From Chlamydoabsidia padenii (lineage: Eukaryota > Mucoromycota > Mucoromycetes > Mucorales > Cunninghamellaceae): a stretch of 64,000 nucleotides of DNA. The notes under the pieces are model-generated. The model had not been told where the DNA came from. It did no database searches and was given only the letters and a program-made list of their open reading frames with translations. The position numbers and the translations under genes were made by a program. Positions 61,695 to 64,000 of the stretch are shown piece by piece (positions within the stretch are counted from its first letter, which is position 1; every line of letters starts with the position of its first letter). The stretch lies in assembly GCA_025330725.1 (NCBI GenBank), contig JAIWND010000015.1:558001-622000 (forward strand), in the 5' to 3' direction.

Positions 61695-61824
61695 GGAAGG
61701 ACTTACTAGCAGCGTGAGCACGAATAGCTTCTTGTTCAGCAGCAGAGGCAGTGGAGGAGAATCGAATACCGGTGCGCTTGACAGATTGGAGCACTTGGCT
61801 GTTGAAGAGAACACGAGAAGCCAT
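61205..61824 (-). CDS. COX13: Cytochrome c oxidase subunit VIa
   Basis: Four exons, 61824-61707, 61595-61547, 61459-61348 and 61273-61205, encode 115 residues. The N-terminus 'MASRVLFNSQVLQSVKRTG' is a mitochondrial presequence. The core 'WKKISIFVCIPALAAASLNA' is the single membrane helix of COX6A/Cox13, followed by 'PKEWINYEYINFRVRPFFWG' facing the intermembrane side. By family knowledge the subunit sits at the dimer interface of complex IV and tunes activity by ADP/ATP. The first intron carries a 30+ nt homopolymer. CGGGATTT lies 129 bp upstream. Confidence 0.94.
61659..61693. repeat. Poly(T) tract in COX6A intron 1
   Basis: About 35 consecutive T's on the plus strand, which is poly(A) on the transcribed sense strand, just after the donor site. 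Confidence 0.9.
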
Positions 61825-62212
61825 TGATTGATTGTGGTTTATGAAAGAGTTGGGAGATAAATAGAAGAAAAGAGCAAACTTTTTTTTTTTCAACTTCCCC
61901 CCCCCTGACTGCCCTGTTAAATCCGCTATAGACGTCAGCGCCCAAATAAAATCGGGATTTCAAACCAATCTCAAAAAATGAAAAGGATCAAATAATTGAC
62001 ACTTTAAGCTATGAATACACTTACTATAGAGTGCATTAACCTTACATTAATTAATATAGTCTTTTGCATAGGTGATTTGGGGCAACAAATAAAAGATGCA
62101 TCACCAGCAATTACGACATTCCGCCACCCAATCAAAAGCTATAAATAAGATCACGTGATTGTTTTTTTGGTTGGTGGTTTATATAACACCTTTAAATTTA
62201 ATTTTCAGCGAG
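61825..62212. other. COX6A promoter and tRNA upstream region
   Basis: No coding exon is seen. It contains CGGGATTTCAAAC at 61953 and a CACGTG palindrome near 62152. No other feature is seen. Confidence 0.5.
61953..61965. promoter_or_regulatory. CGGGATTTNAA motif upstream of COX6A
   Basis: CGGGATTTCAAAC is 129 bp upstream of the minus-strand start at 61824. The role is inferred. Confidence 0.45.
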
Positions 62213-62285
62213 GGGGTGATAGCACAATTGGTAGTGCGTCAGATTCCAGATCTGAAGGTTTAGTGTTCGAGTCACTATCGCCTCA
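62213..62285 (+). tRNA. tRNA-Trp (anticodon CCA), intronless
   Basis: The sequence folds as a cloverleaf. The acceptor GGGGTGA pairs with TCGCCTC (two wobble pairs), followed by discriminator A. The D stem is GCAC/GTGC with loop AATTGGTA. The anticodon stem TCAGA/TCTGA encloses loop TTCCAGA with anticodon CCA. The T stem TAGTG/CACTA encloses TTCGAGT. The A box TAGCACAATTGG and B box GTTCGAGTC match polymerase III promoter consensus. A T-rich terminator (six T's) follows near 62291. There is no intron in the anticodon loop. Confidence 0.92.
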
Positions 62286-62357
62286 TATGCTTTTTTGGAT
62301 TTTTGGATTTTCGGGCTTTGAAACAAGTAAGCGCCGTTCAAATTACTTGATTACTAC

Positions 62358-62475
62358 ATTATTTGATTTGGAACTGGGTGACATTTTATCTGGGACAATG
62401 TACCAAATGATTCTCCCCCTGTCTGAATTTCAATTTCACATTATTCCAAATAAAATGTCACCCAGTCCAAAATAA
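62358..62475. mobile_element. Inverted repeat, possible MITE remnant
   Basis: ACTGGGTGACATTTTA (62373-62388) recurs as its reverse complement at 62451-62466. Imperfect pairing extends about 15 bp outward. The loop is about 60 bp. It lies just downstream of tRNA-Trp. A small non-autonomous DNA transposon is possible, but no clear target duplication was identified. Confidence 0.4.
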
Positions 62476-62964
62476 CGGTGTTCCAATTCCAAGTTTAAAT
62501 ACTGTACAGTTACGGCTAAACTTGGTATGAGTTATGGTAACAAGGGTAGTAGAAGTAAGGTTTGTTTTTATAAAATGTAGCGAGCACCAGAATCTTTTTG
62601 GTAAGATGCAACCTTTAGGATGTATTTGAATGTACTTGGTAATTTAAGAGGAAAAGAAAAAGATCGACCGAGGCATGTCGGAATTTGAAAATATACTAAA
62701 AAGAGGCTTTTGTTCCAAAGTAAGAGCAGTAAAGACAATAGTTACATTTGTTAAGTAACTTGATAGTAAAAGAAGTAGCTTGTAATAAAGACCTTTTGGA
62801 TTTGTATTGTATTTTTTTTTAAAAAAAAGAAACTTGATAAAACTAAAGAAAAAAGAATTCTGATCAAGGCAGGTGGATATTTACACTAATCAGATTCAGG
62901 GGTAAGATATACTAAAGGAGACAATGGTCCCTGTTAAAAGTAGATTTTGATTTCAATTAATATG

Positions 62965-63118
62965 GATATGTGTGCCAATATGTGGATAACGGTCGCAGTC
63001 AATATCTGGATATTGGTCACGATAAAAAGGTGGATAATGATCACGACCAATATAGATAATGGATGTCAAAGGGGGATTACGGTCATGGATGATAATCAGA
63101 GGTAAAAGGGTGGATCAT
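62965..63118. repeat. Degenerate tandem repeat, GGATAA(T/C)GGTCA-type
   Basis: Several imperfect copies of a roughly 24-30 bp unit containing GGATAA and GGTCACGA or CAATAT. It is degraded and its boundaries are approximate. Confidence 0.5.
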
Positions 63119-63137
63119 GACACAAACCTTTCCTTTC

Positions 63138-63845
63138 CCCCGCTTACTCTCACCTGGAATCTTAAGAAATCTCTACTGGCTTAATGAACAAGCGATGCTA
63201 ATGACAAAAGTGATCATTTGCATTCCTTAGCCTATTTCCAACATAGTTTACATAATGGCCATTGTACCAAGTACCTTGTATAGAGCAGTATAGCCTCATG
63301 ATTATTTTAACCTGACTTTTGTAAAAAAAAAAAAGTTGCAGAATGAAAATGGACACACAAGACAAAACTTATTACAAAACCAGCTTACTCTCGCCTGGAA
63401 TCTTGAGATAGCTCTACTGGCTTAATGGACAAGTGATGCTAATGACAAAAGTGACCATGAGCATTCCGTGGCCTATTTCCAACGAACTTTACATAATGGC
63501 CAATATACCAAGTCCATTGTATTGAGCTATACAGCCTCCGTTGAGGCAGTAGAGCTCTCTTAAAATTCCAGGTGAGAGTAAACGGGTTTTGTAATAAGTT
63601 TTAACTTGTGTGTCAATTTTCATTCTGCAACTTTTTTTTTTTTTACAAAAGTCAGATTAAAACAATCTTGAGGCTATACTGCTCCATACAGTGAACTTGG
63701 TACAATGGTCATTATGTAAACTATGTTGGAAATAGGCTAAGGAATGCAAATGATCACTTTTGTCATTAGCATCGCTTGTCCATTAAGCCAGTAGAGCTCT
63801 CCCGAGATTCAAGGCGAGGGTCAGCGGGTTTGCAATAAGTTTGTT
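63138..63845. mobile_element. Large fold-back (palindromic) element, about 700 bp
   Basis: The left arm (about 63138-63423) begins CCGCTTACTCTCACCTGGA. It recurs as a reverse complement in the right arm (about 63535-63845), which ends near CGAGGGTCAGCGGG. Matching landmarks include GACAAAAGTGATCATTTGCA, an A-run, GTTGCAGAATGAAAAT and ACACACAAG. A second direct copy of the first ~150 bp starts at 63383 and spans the centre, so the element is a nested duplication plus inversion. No open reading frame of note is inside, which fits a non-autonomous element. Target-site duplications are not clear. Confidence 0.65.
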
Positions 63846-64000
63846 CTTTCAAAGCCTGTCGGGAGTCCAATATACGTGGTCTATGGAGGAAGGGAAAGGC
63901 TCATTCATGACCAAAGTATGGAATCGGCGATTAAAAACGAAAAAAGCGGGTGGAAGGTATTTCCTTGCTGAACACTCCATCATGTGTTCTCCTGCTGGTC
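63846..64000. other. Right edge, no feature identified
   Basis: Sequence beyond the fold-back element; no ORF or motif is supported except CGGCGATTAAAA near 63924. Confidence 0.4.

Larger units (their letters stand above)
62286..63137. other. Gene-free region with inverted and tandem repeats
   Basis: No gene is seen. It holds an inverted repeat at 62358-62475 and GGATAA-type imperfect tandem repeats at about 62965-63118. Elsewhere there are A/T-rich stretches and a motif variant CGGAATTTGAAA near 62679. Confidence 0.5.

Noticed and set aside
62155..62475. 106-codon ORF across the tRNA
   Set aside because: It overlaps tRNA-Trp and the inverted repeat, with no protein-like features.

Overview
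The window is a nuclear chromosome segment of a filamentous fungus. The best fit is an early-diverging, Mucoromycota-type (Mucorales-like) genome. This is inferred from AT-rich DNA, many 60-100 bp introns with GTAAGT donors and CTAAC/CTAAT-like branch sites, abundant homopolymers and microsatellites, and fungal genes such as a KRE9/KNH1-like wall protein, SLM1-like, BUD6/AIP3, VTS1, SPT20 and an FPK1/NRC-2-type kinase. A complex I 75-kDa subunit gene is present. No rRNA, virus, CRISPR array or bacterial-type operon was seen. I make out about 27 protein genes, two or three doubtful small ORFs, one truncated gene and one tRNA. Exon joins were worked out by hand from splice signals and protein continuity.

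Layout: 0.35-6 kb holds an ER protein disulfide isomerase, a secreted KRE9/KNH1-like protein and a LAMMER (CLK) kinase. 7.8-17 kb holds a Crz1-like zinc-finger factor, a 58-codon ORF, complex I subunit NDUFS1 and a tandem AAA ATPase of AFG2/SPATA5 type. 17.3-23.1 kb holds a truncated aldo-keto reductase, a long coiled-coil protein whose C-terminus resembles ICE1, and ketopantoate reductase. 23.6-31.5 kb holds a UQCC2/Cbp6-like complex III assembly factor, a cyclase-family enzyme, an unknown 140-aa protein, CTP synthase and a nucleotide-sugar transporter. 31.8-43 kb holds an F-box protein, BUD6, a possible 53-aa cysteine-rich micro-gene, SPT20 and a Sel1-repeat protein. 44.5-62.3 kb holds an FPK1-type kinase, phosphatidylserine synthase, an SLM1-like F-BAR/PH protein, an SDR oxidoreductase, VTS1, a secreted protein, an S-adenosylmethionine carrier, a tetraspanin-like protein, COX subunit VIa and tRNA-Trp(CCA). 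The last 1.7 kb is gene-free and repeat-rich, with an inverted repeat and a large fold-back element.

Themes: several genes serve respiration (NDUFS1, UQCC2-like, COX6A, SAM carrier) and several serve polarity, the membrane or the wall (BUD6, FPK1-like, SLM1-like, PSS1, KRE9-like, Sel1-repeat). They are not an operon; this is ordinary fungal gene packing. The strongest signal that no gene explains is a short dispersed motif, [GT]CGGGATTTNAAW on either strand. By eye there are 21 exact CGGGATTT/AAATCCCG octamers in 64 kb. Many lie 60-260 bp upstream of start codons, some lie in introns, and several sit next to a TTCATGCA/TGCATGAA box. It behaves like a lineage-specific promoter or chromatin element.
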